From Neospora caninum Liverpool (taxonomy: Eukaryota > Apicomplexa > Conoidasida > Eucoccidiorida > Sarcocystidae), in NCBI RefSeq assembly GCF_000208865.1, contig NC_018386.1:868001-932000 (forward strand): a stretch of 64,000 nt of DNA, in the 5' to 3' direction. Within the stretch, counting starts at the first letter, position 1. Every line of letters begins with the position of its first letter. The notes beneath the pieces are model-generated. The model made no database searches and was not told the DNA's origin. It worked only from the letters and a program-made list of their open reading frames with translations. Of the stretch, positions 20,475-32,900 are shown one piece after another. A program made the position numbers and the translations under genes.

Positions 20475-22641
20475 AAGGCGCGCATGAGGGGAAGGGCAGA
20501 CGAAGATGTTGGCGACTTTCGCCTTCCACATTTTTCATTTGCGCTTCCCGCCGTGCTGCCTCTCGTTTCCCTCTCTTCTGTGGAGCGGCTGCCAGTGTGT
20601 CTTCTCTCTTTTTGCGGTCTTATTCGCTACAGACTTCACTCCGCGCCAGGGCCCTCGCGCCGTTCCCGTTTCGTGCCTGTCTCCATCTGCGCTCTTGCCT
20701 TTCCTCCTGTCCAGCGTACATGCCAAGCGAGATGCGAACGCAGATCTCTGGTCCTTCGTTTTGGCACCGTTTCCCTTTTTAACTTGCCTTCCGTCGTTCC
20801 TGTAACACGTGCTCAAAGCTGTCTCAAGGAGTCCTTTTCCTGTCTGAACCTAGAATGTCGTTTTCTCTGGCGGCACTCTGCGTGGCTTCTGCCGGGAGAG
20901 CTGAGGTCGGGTCCGTTTCGGGTTTCCCACGGAGAGAAGTGGAAGAGCTGGTGGACTCTAGTGTGGAGCAAGGAAGCAGCGGCGAGGTGAGGAAAACCTC
21001 TCCACCAGACTGGCGCGGTGTCTTTTTCAATGCTGAGTGGTCAGGGAAAGAATGGGACGTGTTATCGATTGACGGCTTTCAGGCGTCAAGACTCTTAAAT
21101 GCCTTTCCATTTTCTCGTGTAATCGACGCGAGAGTGCTGATTCAACGTATACGAGAGGCAGGTGAAAAAACATGTACCTTTTTAATCTTTTTTCGCACAG
21201 AAAGGTCGAATGACACCATTCGCAGAAAGAGGGGTACACGGCATACGCAGCTACACCCGAAAGTTGAGTTCGTCTTTTTTTCCGAACTCTTTCAAAGCTG
21301 CCTGTATAAGACACTCCCCAGTCTTTCCGAGAGTCACACACATTCCACTGAGAAAATCTTGTCCCTATTTCCTCAAAAGCTTTTCCTTCCAAGTCCACGT
21401 GTAAGTAGCACATCCCGCGGACAGAGCCTTTTCGCCAAAGACTTCTCTTCTTGCGTACGCACGAAGTCTCCCGTTTGTCTTCTCTTCGCGACCGCGCGAC
21501 ATTCTCGGGCAGTCGCCTGTCTGGTTGATTCTCGCAAAAACATAAAGGAGTCTTAGGGAAGCACGAGAGAAACCACCCTCGAAAGCGACAAGTGTGCCGC
21601 AACACCGCCCTGGGCAGCTCTGAGACACCCCACCTCTTTATTGGACCCGACACGCGCTTACAGGGAAAAGAAAACAGAGGTTCACGCGTGCAAAGTGGAA
21701 CTGGCGAACCTCGCGTCAAACAGAAAAGACCTAGCACCCTGTGTCGCATTCGTGCACACAGATGGAAGCAACTCGTGTGGCTGTTGGCTTCTAGTCAGGG
21801 CACCCTTTTTGAATACGCGGACTGTTCGAATCACAGCGGCGTCACGGATCTATAAAGCTGTAAACTGCAGCTTTCTGCACTTCAGACATTCGCTATCAGG
21901 TCAGACGCCAGACTCCCCGCGCAAGCGGGTCTGTGTGGAGATCTCGCCCGGCGAAAGAAAGTGGAGAACTCGCACCACTCATGCAGGAGGGGGTGTGCAG
22001 TCAAGAGGGGTTTCCAGAGGAAAACCTCCAGGGTGGCTTTCGGCGAGAAGCCGTTTCGAAGTTTTCGCGCGAACGACAGGAGAGGGTTCCCCTCGCCTAA
22101 GAATCGAAAACACGCCTAGAGTCAGCACTCGTTATTCGGTGATACACCGCCGGTGCGGCGCGTCCAAAACGCTCGAAACTGCCGTTCGATCCACGTGAAG
22201 AGGTTTTCTCTCGTGTGTGCAACGTCCGACTATGGCGTGGCCAAGATAATCTCATGAATTGCACGTCTTCTGTTCGAAAAGGTCGCCAGGCGCAACCAAG
22301 CGATCAAAAACACGAAACCCGACAGTCGACACGGACGCTGGAGCTACTTGGAACCGCGCCGAAGAAGGTGAAGAGAAGAGCCACACGCGCAAAAGAGGTA
22401 CAATCACAAAATGTAAAACAGATGCTGAATCTCAGGTCCGTATTTCTGAAAGACACTCTGGGCACGCGTATCATTTATGCAAATTCTGTCTTCGTCTCCC
22501 GCCAGCGCCACGTGGGAGCGAAAGTCCGCGCTGTGGTCAGGAGGTTGAAGTTTCCGCTGTATGCGATGCTTGCTTTCAACAAAAGAGCCGTTGTGCACCA
22601 CCCGGGCGTCTTCGTTCCCATCCACTGTTTCTCCCACGCTT
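20475..22641. other. Convergent intergenic region, 3' UTRs only
   Basis: About 2.2 kb between the plus-strand G-patch gene and the minus-strand HECT gene, so both ends are 3' UTRs. The longest frame (20855-21556, 233 codons, plus strand) has no recognisable domain, poor initiation context and an equally long antisense frame (21027-21749). I see no RNA gene. Confidence 0.5.
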
Positions 22642-25600
22642 CTAGTCCTCATACATCAGAGTCATTTGCTCGTGTACCACGTAGGCATCCAAGTCAATTG
22701 CAGTGCAGTTGTTGATCGCGTAGAGAAGCCGTTGGCGGAAGATCACCTTTGATGTGTACCGGGGCAAAAGAAGCCTGAATCCGCACGTTGCTGCTGTCGG
22801 GAGGCGGTTGTCGTCGATCGGGGGCACGCGTTGCTGCGAAGAAACGCGAGACACGAGACAGACCACACTCTTTTAATCCTCGGTGTTCTGAAAAGTGCGT
22901 ACGAAAAAAGTGCAGCGACGAAACGAGAAACGAAATGCGTTTATAAAAGAAAGATCAAGTAAGAAGCAGAGGATACACGCGGTCGGCATTTAGGTACTTC
23001 GTAGGACGGGACGTGAGCCCCTCGGAACACCCCCCACCCTTCTCTCTTCGGCTTTGTCGCCGGCTGCCTCTTTGGTCTACCAGGACAGCCCCACGCTAGA
23101 GATGGCATGGCGCATGACCATTAATCTGCCTCAAGGTCTACGCACGCAGTCTGCAGAAACGCAGCACATTCCGTCTCCCGCCCCGAAAACACGCGAGGTT
23201 CCTGACCCCTGCACGGGCTGTATGGACACCCGGAAGGAGTAGGGGGACACCCTTGACACTGGCGACTTACCCCTTCAGGAATTTCGTAGTCGACGGCCAT
23301 TCGCCAGTCGCTTCCGCTAGAGGGGAGGCGAGAGCGCCCGGAAACGAAGCGGAGGAAGCGCTGGAGCTGATCGTTGGTGAAGGTTTCCAACACCTCAAAG
23401 AGGGTGGCCTTCAATTCCTCAGAGCCGCATGTCGTGTGGCTTCGCAGCAGGTCCAGGTCGACCTCGCGGTCTCCACACACCCGGTACTCCAGTCGCCTAA
23501 AACGCCGAGACAGAAACAACGCAAAGAGCCCGCTTGAAGGAGCCAAAGAACCAAGGCTGGACCCTCGATGTGGGAAGAGGGACGCCACCGCCGACAGGAG
23601 AGGGAGTGAGAGAACAGGACTCAGCGGAGACGCATCCCGAGCGACGCGTGAGCAAGGCAACACAGGGAGGGAAGCGACGGCGCGAATCGAAGACAACTGC
23701 AGAGAAAGAGGAAATGAAAGCGAGTAAGAGGGTGGGCGGCGAGCAAAGGGGAATAGCGCAGAAAAGCGACGGCTGCACACGCCGCTATCTTTTCCCGCCG
23801 CTCTCTGATGTCTGATTTCCTCTTGGTCCCTCCTTACCTCCAGTCAAAGAGCATGCGCATCCGCCCAAGAGGGAGAACCGCCCCGATGCCTCTGAGGAGG
23901 GCTTCGAGGCTTCCTTGGCCCTCCAAGAGCCGACACCGCTCCGAGAGGCGAATGAACAGCTCGAGATTCTTTGGAGTCACAACGATCTCACTGCCACCCT
24001 GGACGAGCTCAAACGGCTGTCCCGAAGAGCCCTCAGTCATGAAAGTCAGATCCGAAATCGACGACTTCATGGCTTCGTCCCACAGAGACGGCGGCACGGC
24101 TGCCAGGCGTCGAAGCGAGCGCAGCATCTCCACTGCCACGCAGTCGGAATCTGCTAAGTCCTGAAGACAGACGCACGACACACAGAGTAAGGGGGTGAAG
24201 AAGACACAGAACGATTCCCGTGTGAAGGACCGGAAGGCCGCGGGAGAGAAAACGCCGCTAGGCTGGAGGGCCCCTGTCAGGAAAGTGGAACTCGATATAC
24301 CGCCCTGAACAAAAAACGGTGGTCCGGAAGCAAATCGCCTCCGAGGGTCTTCTGCTCTCTCCGCGTTTTCCCGAAGTCGGAGTTGCGCGTGCTCACCTGA
24401 ATTTGGAGCGGCTGCCCCACAAGTTTCTTCCAAATCAGCGGGTTCAAAGAGGCATTGAAGGCCGCGCCGATGCAGGAGCACATGGCGAGAAGGCGCCCGA
24501 GAGCCTCATACATGGCTAGCTCCGCTCGTCGCTCGGTGTCCTTGTCCAAGCACCCTTGTCCCTGTCTGTCCTCGCCGTCTCTCCGCCCCCCAGAGGGGCC
24601 AGGGCCACCACCTCCCCCGCTCCCGGGGTCGTTTCCGGGTCCACCATCGTTGCCTGGGAATCCGCGGCTTCTCCCGTCTTCCTGAGACGGAAGGAAGAAC
24701 ATCCCTCCCTCGCGCGACACACCGCCTCGCTGAGCAGGCGCGGGACTGGTCGGCCTGCGGTTTTCGTCCCGAGTCCTGTCGAAAGCTCTGTCTCTCCCAC
24801 TGTCCCCGTTTCGCCCGTCGCCCCTTTGCATGCCGTGCGGTCCTGCCCCAGCCGCGCCGCTGGGTCTTCCGCCTCCGTGCCGCTCGAAGGAATACGCAGG
24901 CAAAGAGCTACTGGCGTTATTTCCGCTGCTGACGAGAGGCGGCGGCGTCAAGCTCCGACCGTGGCCGATCGTGGGATCCCGGCCGCGCCCCGCCGCGGGG
25001 TTCTGCAGAGGCCCTGGCCGAGGGCCCCCGGCCGCAGGGTTGGTCGCTGCCGGCGCAGGCCCAGAGAACCTCCCCCGACGTCGCTCGTCGAGCTCCGGCT
25101 CACTGGGGACAAAGATGTACGGGACTGCTTCGTGCTCCGCTCTTCGCCGTTCAGGCAACGCGTCTGCCAGGGTCTGCACGCCGCCAGGTCCAGAGACCGC
25201 AGGAGCGAGGCCGCCTTCGGCTGCGATCGCCTGTCCTGCCTGGGGCCGGGAAGACGCCTGCGGCGAAGACCCGTGGAGGCGGCGGCCAGACAGCGGCGAA
25301 AGGGCGTTCGCGCTGTCCACGCTGTCTCCGACCTGTGAGGCAGTGCGCGCCAGAGGATGTCCGAGAGCAGGAAGCGGCGAGGGCAGCTGAAACATCGGCC
25401 GGTCTTCTCGCCGAAGCCGGAAATGGCCTATGCCGCCTCCGGTTTCTTGGCGGAAGTCGAAGGACCCAGACGCGCTGGGGGCGCCTGCCGACCGGGGCTC
25501 CGACGCCGGCGGGGCGTGCGGTCTCTCCGTGCCCCGTCCTCCATTGCCTTGCGACCGGTGAGAAGACGCACGCGGGGGATTCGAGGCCAGCGGAGCTGTG

Positions 25601-26975
25601 CCTACCGGCGTTAGAGGCGCCAAATTGGGATGCGTCGGCTGACCGGCGAGACTGTGAGAAGGCGAAGATGCAAGGGCCCGCTGTGGACTCTGCAGCGTCT
25701 GCGAATCGGGGAGAAACGAAACCGCCGGAAGGCGCCCGTTCGGGCCGGAGTCGCGGCGTGTGCGCCTATCTCGGCAAGGCGCCCCCACAGGAGAGATCTC
25801 GAGAGGGTCGAAGCAGGACAGAGGGCGACAGGCGCCTCTTCTTCGCCGCTGAGAAGTCTGGAGAGAGATGTTATCCAAGGAAAAGAACGAGCGGAAGAAG
25901 GACGAGGAGGCAGTTGCACCACCCCGCATCAAGGCGTCGCCAGAAAGCAATCGGACAGCGCTTGCCGCCGCCGGGTGCTCCCCTTCGGATCGAGACGCCA
26001 CGACCGCGAGGAGCGGGGAGAGCGCCTCGGTGAGAGGACAGGCGTCGAGAGAGGCGGGGTGCGCAGACTCGCCGGTGTCATCGCGCCGTAAATCGAGAGT
26101 GGCGAGAGTAGCCGAGGCGGCTGAGTCTTGAGGCTCGACTCTTGCTGCATCCCGGCTGACGCCCTCTGGATCAGGCAGCCCGGTTTCCTCGTCTCCGTCA
26201 TCGCTCGACCCTTCAGACAGACTTCCACCACTCGACACAGAAGGACAGTCGGAGCTGGATCCCTCATCTTCTGTGTCCCCGTTTGCAGGCTCACGGGGCG
26301 CCTCGTCAGTGTGTCGCTCTTCGCTAACCTGGTCCTCCCTTCTGAATCCGCTTCGCCTCTCTCTGCCTGGTGGTACCTCGTCGGAATCCACGTCCTCTCT
26401 CGCTCCGTCGCCGACACCCTCCTCTTCTCCCGCATTCACACTTCTGGTCTCGCCCTGCAGAGCCTCAATCTCTCCACGGAAGTACAGCTGAGGCTCGGGA
26501 CTGTTCGGCAGGTCGTCCGGCCGGAGCAGGACCGTGTCTTGGTGGGGTCCAATCGCATGCGCGGCATTCGGACAGGGGAGACACGGCGAGAAATTCGGAA
26601 GATTTCCGTCGGGGGCATCAGCGAGACTGCCCATGATCTCTCGGCCGACACACGACAAGAATTCCTGGAAGGGCCCTCCAAAGTCGGTTGCGCCTTCCCC
26701 CTTGAACACGACCATGAACGGCCGATCTCCAGGTCGCCCTCGGAGTTTATTCGGGTTCACATGGGAGGCGAGCAGCTGCACGGTGGCTTGGTATAACATG
26801 CTGTGGAGGATATGCTTTGCGGTCGCGGCAAGTCCGCGATCGAGCCGAAGGGCCGGAATGTCATGAGACGGGACGCCTACCCGCTCTAACGCTCGCCCCC
26901 ACAGAGCGGAGATCGTCTCCGACGTCAAAACAGGTCTCATGAAGAGGTAGACGGACAATTGCACTGGAAGGTCCC
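22642..26975 (-). other. HECT catalytic domain over four exons, with large insertion
   Basis: The N-lobe begins near VQLSVYLFMRPVLTSETI and has the family core FMVVFKGEGATDFGGPFQEF. It is broken at about 26455-24545 and resumes with YEALGRLLAMCSCIGAAFN and IWKKLVGQPLQIQ. Exon 24160-23838 supplies SIVVTP-type and linker helices (LWDEAMKSSISDLTFM, ELFIRLSERCRLLEGQ). Exon 23496-23271 supplies the RLEYRVCGDREVDLD and LRFVSGRSRLP segments. Exon 22833-22642 supplies the C-lobe with the active-site loop LPTAATCGFRL; the cysteine codon is 22783-22785. The protein ends MYED. All parts expected of a functional HECT are present in order. Confidence 0.9.
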
Positions 26976-29900
26976 CCGGTCCTGCTTGAACTACCATTTT
27001 CGTGTGCGCATAAAACGAAGCAGCGGCTCGCGCAGTTGGGGAAAACGCTCTGCCTCCTTCCTCGCTTCTTCTGGAGTGCATGCGTCTTCCACATCCGCGG
27101 CCCGGTCTTCGCTTCCCGTCTCGAGTTTTGTCCCCGCCGCCAGAGACAGCGTCGAATGTGCCTTCTCTCCGGCCGTTTCTTCTTCCGGAATCCCCGGAGT
27201 CTGCATCGCGTGGCCAGGGCAGCAAGCGTCTGGCCGCTCCGTGGAGAAACACGAAAGGATCGCCTGTCAGAAGACCGTGAAAGTCTTGTTCGAGACTAGG
27301 GGAGTTGAACACCGAGGCCACGAGAGGAACCGCTCGCAGCGCGGCTGCGTTGAGGCGTACCAGAAGACGCAGACGGAGGACCAGCAGGTGAGTGAAGAGG
27401 CGATAGAGGAATGCGGGAGAGTGCGGAAGAGCTGGGGAACGATGAACTGCTGTCTCCATCATTTTCCACACAGCTCGTCTGAGGGAGGTTGCGCGTTCCA
27501 GAGCCTCCTCCGGACCTAAAGCCTGGATTTTCCACAAGATCTTCTTCTTCGGCAGGCCCTTTTCAAGGCGCTGCAGCAACTCCTCGCGGTCCTCCTCGAT
27601 CGTCCACAGCCCGTCTGCGACGCGTTTGAAGAAGTCAAGCATCTCTGGTTCTGTCTTTGGGATGCCCGCGAACGCTTCGGCTTCTTCGCAGCCGCCCTGG
27701 TCCTCTCCTGCACTGCGCCCTGCAGCCAGATCGGGCGCGAGGAGGTCCAGTGTCTCCCGTAGAGAGACATCTAAACTGAGGGGCCAGGCCATCATGAGTT
27801 GTCGAAGAACGGAATCTTCTGCTCCGACCCGCACATGCACGTCGAGAATCACCGTTTGCGGCGCGTCCCCCGTCCCGTGCGTTTCTTCGCGTAGCTGAGA
27901 CCTCTGGAGCGACGCGACCGCCGACGACGCAGACCACGACCGCCAAGGCCCTCCACAGGACTGCGGACGCTTCAAGGCCTGTCTCGGGCAATCCTGCCAC
28001 ACGCCAGTTCCCCCGGACTCGAGAGACCCAAGCGGATCGGGAACCCGCGAGGTCCCACGCCCATGTTCGTTGTGTCGCCGAGAGGAGGCCGAGACTGCTC
28101 CCGCGCACAAAGAGCCCCAGAGCGCATTGTGAGAGGCGCCAGGCGACGGCGACCGGCTCGACGTGTTCTCCGACCCGACGCCCTCGAGGCAGTTCACCCC
28201 GAGAAGGGAAGAGATCTCTGCACCACCCACGCACGGCGTCCACGAGAGGCCCCCTGGGCCGCCGCTCGAGCGCGTCACCGACAGCTGCGAGGCCAGGCGC
28301 CTCCGCCAACTCACGCGGCGCGACCGACTATAAGGCGGGCGCGGAACGCGGACGTCCGGTTGGTGGCGGAAAGATCCTGGGAGCGGGTGAGAGACAGGGA
28401 CCGGTGGCAAGGACTCACTCGACGCGGAGGCTGAGCCAGCCTCTCCGAGGACGTCGACGATGTTCTCCAGGCCCAGCACGACCCACGCCAAATCCTGGAG
28501 AGTCCGCGACGCATCCAGAGACACTTCCAGGCTTCTCAAATTGCTTGTCAACGGCTCCTGAAGGCGACTCCGAGGCAAAGACGTGGCAGGCAGACCGCCA
28601 CCGCCTCCGCCCTCGGCAGGCAGTTGAACGCTGGCAGTCGGCGCCGGCGACAAGCGGAATGGGGACTCCCGCAAAAAGTGCGGGTCGCCAACTAGCACAC
28701 GCAGGAGATTCACAATCCTCTGGGCACAGCTCCGCAGGGCTTCGCAGTCTGCCGCCGACCCGATCATCTCGATGATTGCATCCGTAGCCTGAATTGCCTG
28801 GTCCAGCCTTTCCTCGAACCCCTGGTGCGACTCTTCTCCAGCCTGAGACGGGTCGCCGCCCGGAGTGCACCCAGACGCGCCCTGCGCCACGGATCCGTGA
28901 GGTAGCGAGGCGTACGTTGGGGACGAGAGAGCCTGCTGATCGACTCCTTCGCCCCGAGCAGGAGCTGTGCCGCGAGATCCGCTTCGGTTCTGGTGACCCA
29001 GGCCAGGAGTAGAATGGCCGCACGAAGATGAAGACCCTCCTGAGACTGTGGGGTCGGTCTCGCTTCGTTTCCACTCTTGAAATTCTTGAAGAAGGAAACC
29101 AGCGACTTCTCGAAGAAGTCCTCGTACCACTCCGCAGCTGACAAGGCCTTCCGGCGGCGAGTAGCTGAGACCCCGGGACGAGAGAGACGGATCTGCCCCG
29201 GCCGACTGGAAAGACAGGATCGGAGCAGAAGAACGACTCACAAACGACCTTGGGTCACCTTCCTCATCCCCTTTCGCGTGGACTTGCTCCTCTGCCTGGC
29301 CTGCTGCGTGTGCGTCTCTTCCTCCCTCTTCGTCTCTCCCTCGCGTCTCCGCAGCAGGGGTGAGGTTCAGGGCCTCAGCACTTGGGGATCTCGCCACGTC
29401 GAGCAGATGGCCCACGATGTCTGCAGCAGACGACCCCTCCCTGGCCTTGGCGTGCCCGCCCCAGACCTCCCCGTCAATCTCCAACTTCTCGAGGATGGCC
29501 GCTGGTCCTAAGACGGCTGACTCGGATGGCCACGCCGAAGAAAGGCGGCAACTTTCTTCTTCCGAAGAGAAAAGCTCGCCTGACTCTTCTCGCGACCTCC
29601 CTGTGTCGTGACCCGAGTGCGAGGAACACCTGCTGCGCGAAGAAAAGGACAAGCTCAGAGAAGCCCTTCGAGACGACGTGAGATCAGCTTCTGCGTCTCC
29701 CGCGCCATCTCGAGGCTCGACCGGGGAAGCCGCTGGCAGCGGAAGAGCGACGACGGGGAGGCAGTTGGCCAGAAGACCAAACCAGCGGCCCGACGCAGGA
29801 GCGCACGGCGAGGTGAACGCTTCTTGGCTGTCAAATGCGAAGTCTTGCGTGATTTCCAAGCAGGAAGAGACCCGAGAACCCACGTAACTCCGACCCTCTG

Positions 29901-32900
29901 CGGCCCCGCTCGTGGGCCCCGCCGCTCCCGCAGGGACGGGCATCGGCCTCTTCAGCTCAGCTCTCCTTCCGCTGCCTCCCCCGCCATGGTACAGGGCCGT
30001 CCACGTGGCTAGGAAACGCCTTAGCTGGTCACTCGCGTTTCCGCTCGCTTCGGCTTCCTCGGAGTCGAAGGCAGAACCCCACACGTCCTCCGCTCCTCTG
30101 GCGCGCAATCCCTGCGCTGCTTCTTCTTTTCCGTCGGCCCTTCCCTGTCTCCGCGCCGCAGCCTTCTCGCCGTCGCTGCTGCCTCGGGTGGCCTGAAGAA
30201 GGTCAAGAGGCCTTAAGCCATCGTCGTTCTTGCCCTCGGGATCCGCCCCTAGATGCAGAAGCAGGCGCGCCATGTCGACGCAGTTGTACCAGTCCTCCGT
30301 AGACGCACACAACGTTCCCTGCTTTTTCTTCTCCCTCCTACTCTCAGCACTTGGACTTGCGGCTGTCGACATTCCACCTTCGCTCTGTCTGTAGTCCTGA
30401 GACCCGCCTGCAGAGAGCGGCGACCCTCCAGACCCGCCTCGACCGCCGAGGGCTCCTGGACCGCGTCCAGCTCCACTGTCGTCGCCGTCTGCGTCTGAGG
30501 CAGACAGCCGCGGGATGGGCTGCGCCAGCGCCTGTCTCCCTCCAGCGGGCACCCCGCCGGGAGCGTCCGGGAACCCAAGCGTTCCAGAGAGACTGGAAGC
30601 GGCGTTGGCCTCGGCTCGGGCAGCGGGCGGCGTCGCGGCTTGTGCAGGGTTTGCAGCGTTGCCTCCGGAACCGCGTGCGGCGTCACGCTGTGGGGTTGGG
30701 GACAGCTGGTCGTCGAGAGCGAGCGCTTGGAGACACACGCGGTGCAATGGTGTGTTGCCTCGAGCATCCCGCCTGTTCACGTTCGCGCCGTACACACACA
30801 CAAATCGCGAAACCAGGACTGCCTGCCCTGTCTCTGCAGCGGCCATGAGCGGCGTCTCGCCGTCGGCAGGAAGGGGCCCAGCGGCGGCGCCAGGTGTCCC
30901 GAGCATGGACGCACGCAAAGCGGAGACAGGCGTCGTCCCGTCGGGCGAGCACCCGCCCTCCTCGACCAGCAGACGCACGCATTCTTCATTCTTCGAGACG
31001 ACGGCGAGCCACAGGGGACTCTCGTCCAACGCTTCCTCGGGGCCAGGAAAGGACGGAGGCGTCGGCGAGGGGAACGGATCGCGGTGGCGCTTAGACGCGC
31101 CGGAGAAAGACGAAGAAAGCAGCGGCGGCAGCCGGCTGCCCGGAGGCAAGGTGCCGAGGAAAGATGCCTCGATAGCACTCATACTCGCCGAACAGGGACT
31201 CGCCAGGAGATCCGCTTCCTCGAGGAGCCCCGGATGCAACGCAATGAAGTGGGCGACCAACTGAGGCAGGCCCTCTTTCAAGCCCCGATACAGCAGCGTC
31301 ACGCCGGTTCCCTCTTTTTCGTACTGGTCCAAGGGTGACTTGTAGAGAACGCATGCCTTGTCCTTGGGTGTGCAGGACACGGGCGACGCAGGGCTCTCGA
31401 GAGCGCTGTCCTGAAGTCCCACGGAAGCGACAAGGGAAGAGCCGTGATGAGCCCCTCCGGCGCCAGCAGTTCCGCCTGTCTCGCGCGCTGTCCCCAGTCC
31501 CGAAGGCGCGGCGTCCCGTCGGCCAGACCCAGGGTTGGTTCGGTTCCCGGCTCGAGGCGAAGAGGTCCGTTTGCGGTTTTTCCGTGGCGAGTCGCCTCGG
31601 GCGAACTTCGGGCCGGACACGGCAAAGAAGTAGTCCAAAGAGTGCCGGACTCTTCGGCGCTCCGCCAGTCGGTAGAAACTATCGAAATGGAACCCAAACT
31701 GGTAGCTGCCATTCCGGAAAAAGAGCAGGGCCGGAATCGCGGGAACAAACTCAACGGCGACGTGGTCTCCGTCCTCGAAGCCCGGACACGGGACTTGCGC
31801 CTCGCGCCACGCAGGCAGCGGGGCAGTCCCTTCTCTCCCTCCGCCTTTCTGCAACCCTGTCGTGGCCAGGGACGGGGCGGAAGGGTCAGCGGCTTCTTGC
31901 TCACTCCCGCTGCGCCGTCCCAAGGCCTTCTCTCGCCGCTTGTAGAAGAGACGGAGTTCGGGGACTGTGGGGACATCCCACGGACAAATCAGCCGGCCAT
32001 CGCTGACCCAAAGCCACCGGCAGCAGCCCCACACGACTCCCACGGCGAGAGGACCTGACGGCGTCGTTTCCGGGTGTGGCGAATGTTCGCTGGGAAGCTG
32101 TGCTGGATGCTCGCCGACTTCACCTCTCGAGCCTCGTGCGAGTTTCTCGAGGCTGGAAGCGAGGCGGCATCCGAACGAGAAAGGCAGTGCCGGGTGGACC
32201 GCCTCACCTAGCCACGGAGCGCCAACGATTCTCCGGCCCGAGGGGACGACGACACCGGGGACGAGGGCCTTGGGAAACGGAGGGAGAGAGGCCCTCGCTT
32301 CGCGCCTCGGTGCACGAGATCTGAGGGGGCTAGGCTGCGCGGAACTTTGAGAGTTTGACAGGAAAGACAAAGACGCACTCGAGATAACGGCGCCTTTGCA
32401 ACTCACTGAAGCGGGCGAGGAGTCTTCTCTTCCTTTCTCTTCTTCCCGAGCCCCCAAACTACGAAGCACTCTCAAGGACACCGCTCCACTCGTCGCCACA
32501 GGGGATCCGGAACTGACTCTGGAGGTGCCTGCCGCTCCACGGCGAGAGGCGGAAAAGTGGAAGAGCGCCGATGGCAAGCGGTCCGTCGGCGGGACGACGC
32601 CGTCACTCTCGGGGCTCTCCGGTCGGCCTACGCTTTCTCGCAGTGACGCCTGCGGACCGAGAACAGCTCCCATCGGCTGTGGGCCCCCGAGGGAGCTGGT
32701 CGGCAGTCTCTCGGTCTCTACCTCCGCGTCTCCGGTCCCTTCTCCAAAGAGGCAGAGAGCTCGTGAGGCCAGGACACCTTCGCGCTCGTCCAGCGTGCCC
32801 GATGTCCCTGAATGCGGCCACGCCGAACTCGTAATGCCTGCCGACTGCGCAGGAAGAAGAAGCTGCGCCTGTCCAGCCTCGACCCACCGCCACACTCCGT

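Noticed and set aside
20855..21556. 233-codon plus-strand frame after the G-patch gene
   Set aside because: It lies in the expected 3' UTR, has no domain and is matched by an antisense frame of similar length.
21822..21836. tRNA B-box-like GTTCGAATC, also seen near 6927
   Set aside because: No matching A box, anticodon arm or acceptor pairing at a proper distance.
22215..22715. 166-codon plus-strand frame overlapping the HECT 3' end
   Set aside because: It overlaps the coding exon of the HECT C-lobe on the opposite strand and shows no protein features.
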